Positions 16,709 to 25,921 of a stretch of 56,424 nucleotides of DNA are shown here, in pieces (positions within the stretch are counted from its first letter, which is position 1; each line of letters begins with the position of its first letter). Source of the stretch: Spirochaetaceae bacterium (GTDB lineage: Bacteria > Spirochaetota > Spirochaetia > DSM-2461); contig JARGFR010000002.1 in assembly GCA_029210985.1 (NCBI GenBank), positions 1-56,424 on the forward strand, read 5' to 3'. The notes under the pieces were generated by a model, which was given only the letters and a program-made list of their open reading frames with translations, did no database searches and was not told the origin of the DNA. The position numbers were made by a program, and so were the translations under genes.

Positions 16709-16728
16709 GGATTCTTCTAGTTTACAAT
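16700..16728 (+). promoter_or_regulatory. Candidate promoter of the P-loop/helical-repeat gene
   Basis: ATGACG (16700-16705), 17-base spacer, TACAAT (16723-16728). The -10 overlaps a potential ATG at 16727, which argues that translation starts at ATG 16745 behind TCAGGA. Confidence 0.55.
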
Positions 16729-16744
16729 GAGTCAGGATTTATCA

Positions 16745-19681
16745 ATGCACTCGTACTCAATTTATACCGGCATATCTCATGTAAATCAATTAACAAAACT
16801 CCGTCCGGCCCTTATTGGGAAAATTCGGAGAGAATTGGACCATCTCGCCGCACAATTCGGCGGACGCAGGGTGGACGAGGATCTTTTCCATTTTCCGTCT
16901 TCCCTTGGAGAGACTGCACGCAAGACCGCGGAAGCCGCATCTGTGATGCACGGATATCTGATGGAGAACTCCCGGGAACTCTACGGCATCACGGTACTGG
17001 TGGCCGGCGGCGACGGTGATTCGGCGGCTATGGATATGATTGGAATCGAACCGCTGATCCTGGGCGTTTCCGACGAGAACGGACTTTGGGTTGTTCCGGA
17101 TATCCTGGATGATTTCAAGCCGTATCTCGAGGGCGGGACGGACGAGGGATTGTTCCGGATGAGCGGTCTCAAAGAAGCCGGCCCCAGACTGGAAGAACGT
17201 CTGCCGCGGCTGTTGGTCCGGCCGGATCGGCTGCGTGTCACGCGCCAGGCGCTGGAACGGCTTGAGCGGGAAGAGAACGACCGGACGATCCTGCTCATCA
17301 GAGGGCAAATCGGGTCCGGCAAACGGGCGACTCTCAAGGCCGCTCTTCACACATTGTATCCAGACGACGGCGGCGCTCCGCTGGTGATACCTTTCGCCGA
17401 GGACTCCGAGGATCCCATGGAACCCTTCCTGCGCTCCCTGGGAACCTTTCTGGCCGGGGTTCCCGAGTACCTTGATGACGAAGAACGCGGCTGGTGGGAA
17501 GCCGAGGGAGCCGACTTCCTGGAACGATGCCGCCTGGGCCGAATATGGGAAACCTCCAGGGATCAGGGACCTGTTGATCTCATCCAGGCTTTCACCTTGT
17601 ATGTGAAAGCTCATGTGGAACGCCGCCGAAGGGGAGGTCGTCCGGCATACCTTGTTGTGGATGCCTTCACACCGAACGCCGAGGCCGTTACCTGGCTGCG
17701 TTCCCTCCTGAATGAATTTCTCGGCCGGGAGTCCTTCCGTCTCATCATCATCCGTGATTCGGATGATTTTGATGAGGTGTTTCCCTTGCCGGGGAAGGGA
17801 CATGAAGTCACGTTCCGAGCACCCGGCAGTTCGGATTGGGAGAAAATCATCCGGGAGGCGGCGCTTTCCACTCCGCCGGGTGAAGCCGAATCGGCCGACA
17901 TGGCCGAACGGTGCGGCGCCGACTTGTACACACTGTTCCATTCTCTCCTGGCGCTGGAGAGGGGATACGACAAGACTCTGAATCCCGGCGAGGCCCTTGT
18001 CTCGTCTCTGGATCGGGATACCCGGCGGCTGCTCTTCCTCTGCCATGCCGCCTCAGGACTGGCCGACAGGTCTCTTCTGATTTCTCGGGTCGGTGACAAT
18101 GACGAGCTGATGCTCCAGGAGAGTGCCCGGTATGACGGTCTGGTGGACTACGGTCTGATAAGGGAGGATGTCGACGGGAGAGTGAGATTTCTTCCCGACG
18201 GACCGGAAAACGCCGTCCTGCAGGACTTGGAAAATATCCGGGAGGCCGAACGCTTCGGTTCATTCCTGTTCAGCCGCTTCAAGGCCGGGGATTCCATCGA
18301 TCTCTACCGCCTCTATCGCTATCTTGAACAGTGGGGACCCGCTTCCAACGCCGTTGCCGTACTGGACGGTTTGCTGGAGGCATTACTCACCAACCGGCGT
18401 CTAAGGGCGGCCGGACTGCTTCTGAACGGACCGCCCATGGCCCGGAGCGATCTGGACGGCCCCGACATGGAGGCGCTCCAGAATGTCGTAGGCGCCGCCC
18501 GGCTTCGATATGTGCTGCTTACCGGCGATGCCGAAAGCGCCCGCACCCTGGTCCGGGACGGCACAGTCTCCCTCATCAGTGCCAGAGGGGCCTATTCGGA
18601 TCGGTTCCGGCTCCACAATGCGCGCTTCTCCTATGCCATATCCCGCTGGGACGACGCGCTGACGGCCTCCAAAGAGGCTCTCTTCACATTCCAGAAATCC
18701 GGCGACCACAGCGGTGAAACCCACTCACATCTGGAGCTGGCTCTCTCTCTGCTGGCCGTCGGCAAATTGAGGGACGCACTGGAGCATTTCGGCATCGCTC
18801 GGCGCATCGGCACTCAGGTGAGCGCCTCCTGGGGGGTTCTGCGGTCCGCGGCCATGGAAGCGGTGGCCCAGTTCCTCTTCGGCAACCTTCCCCGTGCTTC
18901 CCGGGAATGCACCGAGTCACGGCAGGCCGCCCGCAGGGAAGGCCGCAGAGACCTCTGGCTGCTCCTCACCCTCACGGCCACCCGCATCGCCTGGGAACTG
19001 GGTCGGTATGATGAGGCCGCCTCTCTGGCCGAGGAGGGCCGGCGAACGGCCCGTTTCTACAGCTTGAACGATGAAGAATCGGTGATGAAGCTCTGGAAAG
19101 GCCGAAGTCAGTTGGCCGCCGGAAATCCCGGTGGACGACAGATCCTTGAAGAAGCCGACTCTTCCAGGGAAGCCCAGGCCTTCCTGGCCGAAGCCGCCTA
19201 TATGACGGGAGACGAGAGTGAAGCCCGTGAACGTATACGGACGGCCCTTTCCATGAAGCGTCAAAGCTGTCGTCTGCAGGGGGAGGCCGATGATTGGTCC
19301 GACGGGTATTTCCCCATCGAAGGCCGGCTGGCGGATTCCCGAGGCGCCCTGGACATTCTGGGCGAGCGAATTGAGGCCTTTGATGCCTTTCTGTCGGCCA
19401 GGGCCGGTGAAACAGGCGCCGTCGATCGCATCATTGCTCTGCTGGAAAAAGACGGACGGAGGATTCCCAGGCCGTTCAGCTATCAATATGCCCTTTGGGC
19501 GGCAATGGTGGTGAGTGAGAGAGAACGGGAAACCCGCACGAGATTCATGAGTCGAGGCTTCAACGATCTCCAGGTGAGGGCCGGCCGTTTCGATGATAAT
19601 CAGACGAAGCATTCATGGCTCACCGCCAATCCCTGGAATAAACTTCTCATGGAGGAAGCCCATCGCCTCAAGTTCCTTTAG
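16745..19681 (+). CDS. Large P-loop (STAND/AAA-like) ATPase with C-terminal helical repeats
   Basis: 978 residues from ATG 16745, chosen for TCAGGA seven bases upstream; an ATG at 16727 lies in the -10 element. The N-terminal ~165 residues contain a Gly-rich stretch and DIGIEP-like sequence of no known type. The P-loop GQIGSGKRATLKAAL lies near residue 187 and the Walker B strand PAYLVVDAF near 300. An arginine-rich helical region follows to ~540, then TPR-like helices (about 560-900, for example ETHSHLELALSLLAVGKLRDALEHF). This layout matches STAND regulators of the MalT type, but I see no LuxR or other DNA-binding domain, so output is probably protein-protein. Divergent from the GHKL/PilZ/STAS/kinase genes, so a shared pathway is plausible. 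Confidence 0.75.
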   Translation: MHSYSIYTGISHVNQLTKLRPALIGKIRRELDHLAAQFGGRRVDEDLFHFPSSLGETARKTAEAASVMHGYLMENSRELYGITVLVAGGDGDSAAMDMIGIEPLILGVSDENGLWVVPDILDDFKPYLEGGTDEGLFRMSGLKEAGPRLEERLPRLLVRPDRLRVTRQALERLEREENDRTILLIRGQIGSGKRATLKAALHTLYPDDGGAPLVIPFAEDSEDPMEPFLRSLGTFLAGVPEYLDDEERGWWEAEGADFLERCRLGRIWETSRDQGPVDLIQAFTLYVKAHVERRRRGGRPAYLVVDAFTPNAEAVTWLRSLLNEFLGRESFRLIIIRDSDDFDEVFPLPGKGHEVTFRAPGSSDWEKIIREAALSTPPGEAESADMAERCGADLYTLFHSLLALERGYDKTLNPGEALVSSLDRDTRRLLFLCHAASGLADRSLLISRVGDNDELMLQESARYDGLVDYGLIREDVDGRVRFLPDGPENAVLQDLENIREAERFGSFLFSRFKAGDSIDLYRLYRYLEQWGPASNAVAVLDGLLEALLTNRRLRAAGLLLNGPPMARSDLDGPDMEALQNVVGAARLRYVLLTGDAESARTLVRDGTVSLISARGAYSDRFRLHNARFSYAISRWDDALTASKEALFTFQKSGDHSGETHSHLELALSLLAVGKLRDALEHFGIARRIGTQVSASWGVLRSAAMEAVAQFLFGNLPRASRECTESRQAARREGRRDLWLLLTLTATRIAWELGRYDEAASLAEEGRRTARFYSLNDEESVMKLWKGRSQLAAGNPGGRQILEEADSSREAQAFLAEAAYMTGDESEARERIRTALSMKRQSCRLQGEADDWSDGYFPIEGRLADSRGALDILGERIEAFDAFLSARAGETGAVDRIIALLEKDGRRIPRPFSYQYALWAAMVVSERERETRTRFMSRGFNDLQVRAGRFDDNQTKHSWLTANPWNKLLMEEAHRLKFL

Positions 19682-19720
19682 GACACTCCTCAGCCGTTCG
19701 GGTTTTCTTCACCTTCAGAG

Positions 19721-19750
19721 TTGACACTCCCCGGCTCATCGCGGTACATT
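19721..19750 (+). promoter_or_regulatory. Promoter of the tRNA gene
   Basis: TTGACA (19721-19726), 18-base spacer, TACATT (19745-19750). The start site falls near 19757 in a GC-rich discriminator, as in stable-RNA promoters, leaving only about 7 bases of leader. Confidence 0.75.
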
Positions 19751-19763
19751 TGCGCTCGGTTTT

Positions 19764-19836
19764 GGTGGCGTAGCTCAGTTGGTAGAGCAATCGGCTCATA
19801 TCCGATCGGTCAGGGGTTCAAATCCCTTCGCCACTA
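19764..19836 (+). tRNA. tRNA-Met (anticodon CAT), elongator-like
   Basis: 73 bases folding into a standard cloverleaf. Acceptor GGTGGCG/CGCCACT has a terminal G1-U72 wobble and A73. The D arm is GCTC/GAGC. The anticodon stem ATCGG/CCGAT closes the loop CTCATAT, giving anticodon CAT. The T arm AGGGG/CCCTT has loop TTCAAAT. CCA is not encoded. The base pair at 1-72 rules out the usual initiator mismatch. A tRNA-Ile read through lysidine-modified CAT cannot be fully excluded, but the body resembles elongator Met. It has its own promoter and terminator. Confidence 0.95.
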
Positions 19837-19906
19837 TCGTCAGCGGTCCCCTCTCGGGGCTCGCGCGGTTACCCCCCGGTTTTCGGACCGAGGTTCTATA
19901 TAGAGA

Positions 19907-19941
19907 GGGTCGTTCCCGTTTTCGGGGTGCGGCCCTTTTTT
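19907..19941 (+). terminator. Rho-independent terminator after the tRNA
   Basis: GGGTCG-TTCCCG and CGGGGTGCGGCCC form an imperfect GC-rich stem with a TTTT loop, followed by T6. It ends 27 bases before the SET-gene start codon chosen here. Confidence 0.75.
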
Positions 19942-19968
19942 GCTTTATCCGGGAGGATGAGAATTCAA

Positions 19969-20592
19969 ATGACCTCCGGTGAGCTTCGCGCTCTGTTCGA
20001 CAGTCTCGGCATCGAATATCTCGCTTCCAATCGATACCGCCCCGCTTCTCTGGCGTTCCGGGACGTCACCCGTACCCGCTACTACCGCCGCAGCAGGGAA
20101 GAGTTCCGGCGCCTGGAAGAAGCCTACGGAGCTCAGCTGGCGTCTCAAGAATACCTCGCCGACGAGGATGAATCGGGTCTGGACGTTCGGCACATCGGCG
20201 GACTTCTCGGCTCCGGACTATTCGCCGCCCGGTCCTTCGCATCCGGAGACCTCATCGGGGAATACACAGGCTTTGTCCGGCCGGCCCGCCGGGGTCGACC
20301 GCTGCCCGGCGGAGGATACTCCACGGACTACGCCTGGGGATTTCCCAAAGTGCGCAATTTCGGGAGACCCTTGGAAATCGATGCCCGGGAGGCCGGCGGT
20401 CCGCTTCGCTTCGCCAACCACTCCGGAGAGGCTAATGCAGAACCGGATCATCTGGCGATCGAAGGCCGCTGGAGAGTTATTTTTATTGCCCGGCGGGACA
20501 TCGCGCCGGGGGAGGACATCACCGTGGACTACGGGCAGGCCTACTGGATCGGGGGAGAACGGGAACTGGTGATTTCTCCCGTCGCGTCCTAA
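19969..20592 (+). CDS. SET-domain protein, putative protein-lysine methyltransferase
   Basis: 207 residues from ATG 19969 (GGGAGG 12 bases upstream; ATG 19957 is in frame but abuts that site). An N-terminal ~70-residue segment precedes a SET domain. Visible are GSGLFAARSFASGDLIGEYTG-type entry (about 85-105, SAM-binding G-x-G), RFANHSGEANAEPDH (the R-x-x-N-H-S motif, about 152-166) and ITVDYGQAYW (the D-Y-G/W ending, about 185-194). These are the SAM-binding and catalytic-tyrosine motifs of active SET enzymes. No pre-SET zinc cluster is present. Bacterial SET proteins modify ribosomal, histone-like or host proteins; the substrate here is unknown. It directly follows the tRNA terminator, with no obvious promoter of its own. 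Confidence 0.85.
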   Translation: MTSGELRALFDSLGIEYLASNRYRPASLAFRDVTRTRYYRRSREEFRRLEEAYGAQLASQEYLADEDESGLDVRHIGGLLGSGLFAARSFASGDLIGEYTGFVRPARRGRPLPGGGYSTDYAWGFPKVRNFGRPLEIDAREAGGPLRFANHSGEANAEPDHLAIEGRWRVIFIARRDIAPGEDITVDYGQAYWIGGERELVISPVAS

Positions 20593-20595
20593 GCC

Positions 20596-23500
20596 CTATT
20601 CGTAGGCGCCGATGGACCAGGGATTGCTGCGGCCGGTGCCGCCTCGATCGGTGGAATACCCGTATGGCCGCGGTTCGCCGGACAAGTTGAGTCCGCCGGT
20701 CCGTGCCGGTCCGCTTCCGCCTCCCGAGAGACGCCAATTATCACTGAGGAAATCGGCTTCGGCGCCGGCGGCGGTGAAGTTGGCAAAATAGACGGCCGGG
20801 TCCTCGGCGAGGTTCATGAAATTGCCTGATGCGATGCCACCGCCAACGTTGACATAGTCCTCCAAGGAGGGAACATCGGGCCGCGCAGCGCCGCCGCCCC
20901 AGAAGCCGGTATCCGATGCCGGGATATCCAAACCGGTGATGAGATTGCTGATGAATCGCTTGGGAGGTTTTGTCGCATAGTCCGCGTAGCCGACGGCCGC
21001 CGGCCCGCTTGTTTCTCCGGGGATGATGATGTTGTTAATGACGTGAGGCTGTGCCGTGCCGTTCACGCGGATAGCTTCACTGGTATTGCCCTTGGTGATG
21101 CCGCCGTAGACCGTATTGCTGAACAGCCAAATCTGATCGTTTCCGGCGTTGAGGGTGATTCCCCGGGTGATATCCATTGCTCCCGATCCGGCATGGATGA
21201 GGTTGTTGATCAGGGCGACGTTCTGAGCATTGTTGAGTTGGACTCCTGTCGTATTCTGTCCCGTCTCGCCGCCGAAGATATCGTTGGAGTCGATTTCCAC
21301 AAAATCGCTGTCGACCACTTCCACGCCGGCGGTGTCCGGAGATTTTCCTCCGCGGATTCGGTTCCGGACAACACTGATTCCCGAGGACGTCGCAATGCTC
21401 ACACCCCGGGTTACCGATGTTCCGGCACCGGGTTCGAACTCGTTGTTTTCGATCCACGCCGAACTTTTGAACGCCGCCAGACCGATGGAGGAATAATGCA
21501 CCACTCCGACGTCCATGACGGTGTTGCCCGTGATTTCCGGCGAAACGGCGGTGTCAAGATAGAACCCGTAGGCATTACCCGCCGGCAGGGCATCCATGTT
21601 GATCGAGTTATCATGAATCCTCGGGGAGCTTCCCGATCCGATAGAGACCGCGTGCGAGGTATCGCTTGCCGCACCGAATATGGTGTTGCCCCGGATCTGT
21701 GGAGATCCGCCGGTGATGTTGAGAACCCGGGCGAGTCCGGCGCCGACCAGGCTCCGGAGGATGAATCCTTCGATGAGCGGGTCTCCGTCGGCAATGGTGA
21801 GTACGTCGGCAGAAGAACTCTGCAGTTCCGTGGGATAGGCGGATGGACTCCAACTCCATGTGGTCGGGTGGAAACCGCCGCGAATACTGAAGTTCCAAGC
21901 TTCTCCCATGCTGCCGATGATAGGCATGGGGAAGGTGGGGTCGTCCAGATCGTAGGTTCCCTGGGAAACCCGGATTTCCCCGACATCCCATCGGCTCATG
22001 GTGATCGATCCGATTCGTGCGGCATCATAGGCCCGTCCCAGTCCGCCGAAGGGATGACTCCGTGTGCCCAGAACGACGGTATTGTCCCCGTTTACCGACG
22101 GATCGCCCACGTAAATGACGGAGGGCATAGCCACCCCGTCGAACTCATACAGCCCAATGGACCAGCCGTACATGCCCAGATCGGGGCTCCTGGGCGTCCC
22201 ATCTCGGTCATGGTCCACCCCACCGGGATCGGTGCTGACAGCCGCGGCGTCCCGCCCGCCGTAGGCCAGATCCGGCGTGACGCCGGTGGTGATGCGGCCC
22301 TCACTGTCGAAGTTGAACGCGTCGACGAAATTGGCGGCGAGGATCGGATACGCGCTGATTGTTTGGGCTTGGTGGAGCGCTTCATCGGATCCGGTCGAGC
22401 CGGTCACTCGCATATCCACGGTTCCCAATGCGTCGTCGAAGGCATTTCCTTCGATCAGAGGACCCGAACCGGTGGAGATGTCGGTGTTGTCTGAGTTAAT
22501 TCCCACCAGAGTGCCGCCAGCGGATCGGAAAAGGTTGTTGAGAATCATCATCGGCGTGGTGGGATTCGAGATTTCGATACAAACTCCGGAGTCTCGGGTG
22601 CCGCCGCCGGTGGAGACGGCGTTGCCGATAATTTCGTAACCCGCCGCGCCGACATCGGTAATCCGGACTCCGGCGGTATCCGTCGAATTGGCGCTGTTGA
22701 TGATGTTGTGAACCACATAGGTCCGGGCGGATGGTGCTTCCAGGAGTACACCTGTGGAAACAGCGCCGCTGCCGGACCGAATCCGGTTGCCTCGAATCCA
22801 GGAGTCTCCCGTCATGGATACGGTGGAGATTCCAACTGAAGCCGACGAGGCGTTTCCGGCCTGCACTTCGTTGTACGACCAGTCTCCTTCGGCGAAGACA
22901 CTCCGGATGCCGTAGCTGCTTCCGGCACCGGTGTCCGCCCCCTGGACGTAATTTTCATTGATATTCGTCCAGGTCGTGCTGTTCAGCATGATACCGTAGG
23001 CGTTACCGGACGCGGTTCCCGATGATGCGGCGATGATGTTTCTCCGGATGTCCGGGGAGGGGCCGGTGGTCGAGATGATCGAGAGACCCGATACGTCCGC
23101 GCCGCCGTCGCCTCCGACCAGGGTGGAATTCTTCACCGTGGGCCCGGCGTTTCCGGTAATTTTCAGGGCCGCGGTCCAGTTCAACCCGGGAGGGCTGTCG
23201 ATAACCACGCCGTCCAGGATGGACGAGACGTCGATCGGCGCGAGGGATCCGTCATACGTGAGAACCGCTTCGGTGGTGATAACATCCAATCCTCCCGCGA
23301 GCCCCGGAGCGACGAAAAGAGTGGCATGGGAATTCCGAACGGAGGGATCCTCTATGTTCCATCGGCTTGAGAAATCCGATGTATATCCGCCGTAGATGGA
23401 GACCGGCGAGTCGATTACGGCTCCCGCGCCGCCTCCCAGGACATAGGTGCCCTCAGCCGCCTTGATATCCCAACGTCCGGTCGGGATTCCCACCAGAGCC

Positions 23501-24423
23501 AAGGCTTCGGTCAGAGTGGGTACGGGGTCCGATCTGTTGAGTCCCGATGCCCCGATACTGCCCCAGGGTGCCATGTAGATGGCGCCGGGATCCCAGATCA
23601 GATCCGCTGTGCCCCGGAGTCCTTGGTATCCGTCGGCATCCACAAAAAAATCGTCGGGGATGTAATCCAGGTAATCCGGCACCTCGATGTGGTGGGTTCC
23701 CGGTGATTTCGGCCAGGTCGGGGCCAGGGCGTGCTCCGGTTCGGTTGCCAGATCCCAGGCGCCGGTATCCACGGCAATTCTTTCCCAGTCCACTTGGAGA
23801 TCGTCCCCATTGGATACCGGATTCTGGGCGCCGGTCATCGGAATTTCCCGATCGAGCTCATCCACATAATACAGTCTGACGAAGGCGGGATTCATCGGCG
23901 GGCCGTTGGCGGCGAAATTCGGATTGTCGATGAGTTCCAGTTTCGGCCGGATGGACTTGCGTACCCGGACGAGAATAGCTTTAGAGGATATTTCGCCTGT
24001 ACTCGGGTCGGTTTTGGTAATGTTGAACCATCGGTCCCAAGGAGAACCGGCTTTGTGGAATTCCACAGGCATGCCCGAGGATATGGGGATTCCATCCACA
24101 TCGACTACAGCGTCCTTGGGGATGATGTCAAAGGTGACCGCCAAAGGCGTAGCCGCATCGGGCACCAGGGGAGTGACACCATCGTTCTGGTAATAGGGAA
24201 CGATGATGTCGATGATATCCGGGTTGCCTTTCACGGAAACCAGGGCATTCCGGTAGAGCAGTCCGGGCAGCTGATCGGAGACCAGAAATCCGATTTCCGA
24301 GAACTGGAGTGAATCGTCCACCGAACGCAGAAAATCCCCCCGTTTCAGGGCATTGCAACCCGTCCAAAGAACCAGGCTGGAGAGGAGCAGCATCATTGTC
24401 GTGAAACGCCGGTGGGATTTCAT
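20596..24423 (-). CDS. Large parallel beta-helix lipoprotein
   Basis: About 1275 residues from ATG 24421-24423, which gives a normal lipoprotein signal (SSLVLWTGC, lipid Cys near 24). An in-frame ATG at 24511-24513 has a better Shine-Dalgarno (GAGGTG) but would give a ~53-residue leader. After a beta-sandwich-like region (about 30-250) come two similar right-handed beta-helix segments (about 250-690 and 735-1160). They are made of 20-25-residue coils such as IRGNTIFGAASDTSHAVSI and VVRNRIRGGKSPDTAGVEV. Each half closes with a W-S-I-G-x-Y-E motif (GWSIGLYEF and the C-terminal PWSIGAYE). These are features of pectate-lyase-like or adhesin folds, but no catalytic signature was recognised. Probably a surface or periplasmic carbohydrate-binding or scaffold lipoprotein. 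Last gene of the cyclase operon. Confidence 0.75.
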   Translation of the reverse strand: MKSHRRFTTMMLLLSSLVLWTGCNALKRGDFLRSVDDSLQFSEIGFLVSDQLPGLLYRNALVSVKGNPDIIDIIVPYYQNDGVTPLVPDAATPLAVTFDIIPKDAVVDVDGIPISSGMPVEFHKAGSPWDRWFNITKTDPSTGEISSKAILVRVRKSIRPKLELIDNPNFAANGPPMNPAFVRLYYVDELDREIPMTGAQNPVSNGDDLQVDWERIAVDTGAWDLATEPEHALAPTWPKSPGTHHIEVPDYLDYIPDDFFVDADGYQGLRGTADLIWDPGAIYMAPWGSIGASGLNRSDPVPTLTEALALVGIPTGRWDIKAAEGTYVLGGGAGAVIDSPVSIYGGYTSDFSSRWNIEDPSVRNSHATLFVAPGLAGGLDVITTEAVLTYDGSLAPIDVSSILDGVVIDSPPGLNWTAALKITGNAGPTVKNSTLVGGDGGADVSGLSIISTTGPSPDIRRNIIAASSGTASGNAYGIMLNSTTWTNINENYVQGADTGAGSSYGIRSVFAEGDWSYNEVQAGNASSASVGISTVSMTGDSWIRGNRIRSGSGAVSTGVLLEAPSARTYVVHNIINSANSTDTAGVRITDVGAAGYEIIGNAVSTGGGTRDSGVCIEISNPTTPMMILNNLFRSAGGTLVGINSDNTDISTGSGPLIEGNAFDDALGTVDMRVTGSTGSDEALHQAQTISAYPILAANFVDAFNFDSEGRITTGVTPDLAYGGRDAAAVSTDPGGVDHDRDGTPRSPDLGMYGWSIGLYEFDGVAMPSVIYVGDPSVNGDNTVVLGTRSHPFGGLGRAYDAARIGSITMSRWDVGEIRVSQGTYDLDDPTFPMPIIGSMGEAWNFSIRGGFHPTTWSWSPSAYPTELQSSSADVLTIADGDPLIEGFILRSLVGAGLARVLNITGGSPQIRGNTIFGAASDTSHAVSIGSGSSPRIHDNSINMDALPAGNAYGFYLDTAVSPEITGNTVMDVGVVHYSSIGLAAFKSSAWIENNEFEPGAGTSVTRGVSIATSSGISVVRNRIRGGKSPDTAGVEVVDSDFVEIDSNDIFGGETGQNTTGVQLNNAQNVALINNLIHAGSGAMDITRGITLNAGNDQIWLFSNTVYGGITKGNTSEAIRVNGTAQPHVINNIIIPGETSGPAAVGYADYATKPPKRFISNLITGLDIPASDTGFWGGGAARPDVPSLEDYVNVGGGIASGNFMNLAEDPAVYFANFTAAGAEADFLSDNWRLSGGGSGPARTGGLNLSGEPRPYGYSTDRGGTGRSNPWSIGAYE

Positions 24424-24526
24424 CGTTCTCAATATACCCTTGGTGAATCGTAATTTCCGTCCGGCGTCGGTGCGTTGATGTGGATTGTTCATGGAATTTG
24501 GGTGAGCAATCATGATATTCGACACC

Positions 24527-25921
24527 TCACATTCGGAATCCCCGGCGGAACATCAGGGAAATCATCGGAATGGACCCATCTTCGTCGAATCCGCTGAGAT
24601 AAGTGATGCCGAAACGTGTCAGTCTGCTGTAGTCGGCGAAGTCCAGGGCGAATCCCAAACGGACAAAAAGAAGGTTCTCGATGCCGAACGCGGCGGCATA
24701 GTCCGACCACATGTTGCCGATGCCCAGAATCCATACCGGCGCGATTTTTCCCCTCACCAGGGGGCGCCAGTAGCCGGAAATATCCATGCTGCCGATGAAA
24801 TGAAAATCTCCGCCGTTGGGCGCCGAGAGCGGACCGGACACACCGGCAAATCCCCGTGCCTCGACACCCAATCCCCGAGCAAAGGGCGTCGTCCAACCGG
24901 AATGGACCGTCGCGGCGATTTCGAAAGCCGGAATCGCCGGCAGCGTGTCGTCGGAACCGGGGATGTTGATGACGGTGGGGGCCCAGCCCATTTGGAGCTC
25001 GAAGCGGGGCTGGGTTTTGGGTTTCTCCACCATCACCGGCTCGGCGACGGTGACGGCGGTCTCAAGTCTGCTCTCCATTCCGGCGGGATTGGTGAGGATG
25101 AGCTCGTAGACCCCGGGCTCGGCGCCCTCCAGGTCCAGAAAAGCCTTGGCCTCACGCCCGTCGGTCACTTCCAGGGCGGCCACGTTCAGGTATCCTCCCG
25201 GACCCTTGAACGACACCCTCATATCTTTATCGAAGGCGTCCCCGGATATGGTGACCGGCACCAATCCTTCGCCGGCCAGCTCGACGGTGTCGAGTTCAAC
25301 GATTTCCGGTGGGCGGGTCGGACGGACTTGGACGGCATCGGGGTGAACAAACACCTTCCCTGAAGGGTCCTTGGCTTCCAGATCCCATTCCCCGGGGGTC
25401 AGTTCGGCCACAGGCACCCTCACAAGGCGTTCTGTCTCGGAGGGTACGGTTTCCACCGGAAGTTTCCGATCCCCGCGAACAAGGAAGAACTCCACCTCAG
25501 GAGACAGAACGGAGGATTCAATCACTATTTCGATGTCCGGATCCCCCTCCCAGAGGGCCGAGGGGGCCTTCACCCGGAAATAAGGAACTCGGGCCCGTTC
25601 AACCCTGAGGGGAATCCAGCCCGAGTCGGAGACGGCACCGCCGAAAGGATTCAGGACGCCGATGCGGTATTCATAGGGTCCGGGAGCCAGATTCAGTTTG
25701 ATTTCGGTGTTTTCGGTTTCGGTTGATATGAAACTTTGTCCGTCCCGTCGTACCTCGATTCGGTAGGCCGCCGCGCCGCTGACGGCTTCCCATCTGATGG
25801 AGAGCGGACCGTCTTCGCCTCTCAGGCTGCCGGAGCTTTGGGCTCCCGCCGTGACGGCTGTCCAGGCCGACAAAGCCAGCAGAATGGCCAGGGCGTTCAG
25901 GAAGGGCTTTCGTCCTACCAT
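24527..25921 (-). CDS. Secreted fibronectin/IPT-like protein with C-terminal barrel (second copy)
   Basis: 464 residues from ATG 25919-25921 behind GGGAGG at 6 bases; an ATG two codons earlier overlaps that site. Signal peptide (SAWTAVTAGAQ, cleavage near 28), an FN3-like module (about 35-115, IRWEAVSGAAAYRIEVRRDG), two IPT/Ig-like modules (about 120-310), a linker, and a ~130-residue region with aromatic strands (about 325-464) ending FRRGFRM, suggesting an eight-strand outer-membrane barrel. The same order is found in the next upstream gene, so they are tandem duplicates that have diverged strongly. The start overlaps the upstream stop by 7 bases. A cell-surface receptor or scaffold role is inferred. 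Confidence 0.7.
   Translation of the reverse strand: MVGRKPFLNALAILLALSAWTAVTAGAQSSGSLRGEDGPLSIRWEAVSGAAAYRIEVRRDGQSFISTETENTEIKLNLAPGPYEYRIGVLNPFGGAVSDSGWIPLRVERARVPYFRVKAPSALWEGDPDIEIVIESSVLSPEVEFFLVRGDRKLPVETVPSETERLVRVPVAELTPGEWDLEAKDPSGKVFVHPDAVQVRPTRPPEIVELDTVELAGEGLVPVTISGDAFDKDMRVSFKGPGGYLNVAALEVTDGREAKAFLDLEGAEPGVYELILTNPAGMESRLETAVTVAEPVMVEKPKTQPRFELQMGWAPTVINIPGSDDTLPAIPAFEIAATVHSGWTTPFARGLGVEARGFAGVSGPLSAPNGGDFHFIGSMDISGYWRPLVRGKIAPVWILGIGNMWSDYAAAFGIENLLFVRLGFALDFADYSRLTRFGITYLSGFDEDGSIPMISLMFRRGFRM

Noticed and set aside
16790-18046. A 418-codon open frame antisense to the P-loop gene
   Set aside because: Sense protein has P-loop, Walker B and helical repeats; the antisense translation has no domain and follows from GC-biased codons.
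18900-19681. LuxR-type DNA-binding domain at the end of the STAND-like protein
   Set aside because: The last 250 residues are helical but lack the helix-turn-helix pattern seen at 49951 and 51402.
21043-22494. A 483-codon open frame antisense to the beta-helix gene
   Set aside because: Mirror of repeated beta-helix coils; no start signal and no recognisable protein.
20596-24423. Repeats that might suggest a CRISPR or satellite array
   Set aside because: They are coding beta-helix coils with amino-acid, not nucleotide, periodicity; spacing and sequence vary.
24424-24525. GTG start at 24525 for the beta-helix gene
   Set aside because: Would place ~58 residues before the lipobox Cys; a standard lipoprotein signal begins at 24423.
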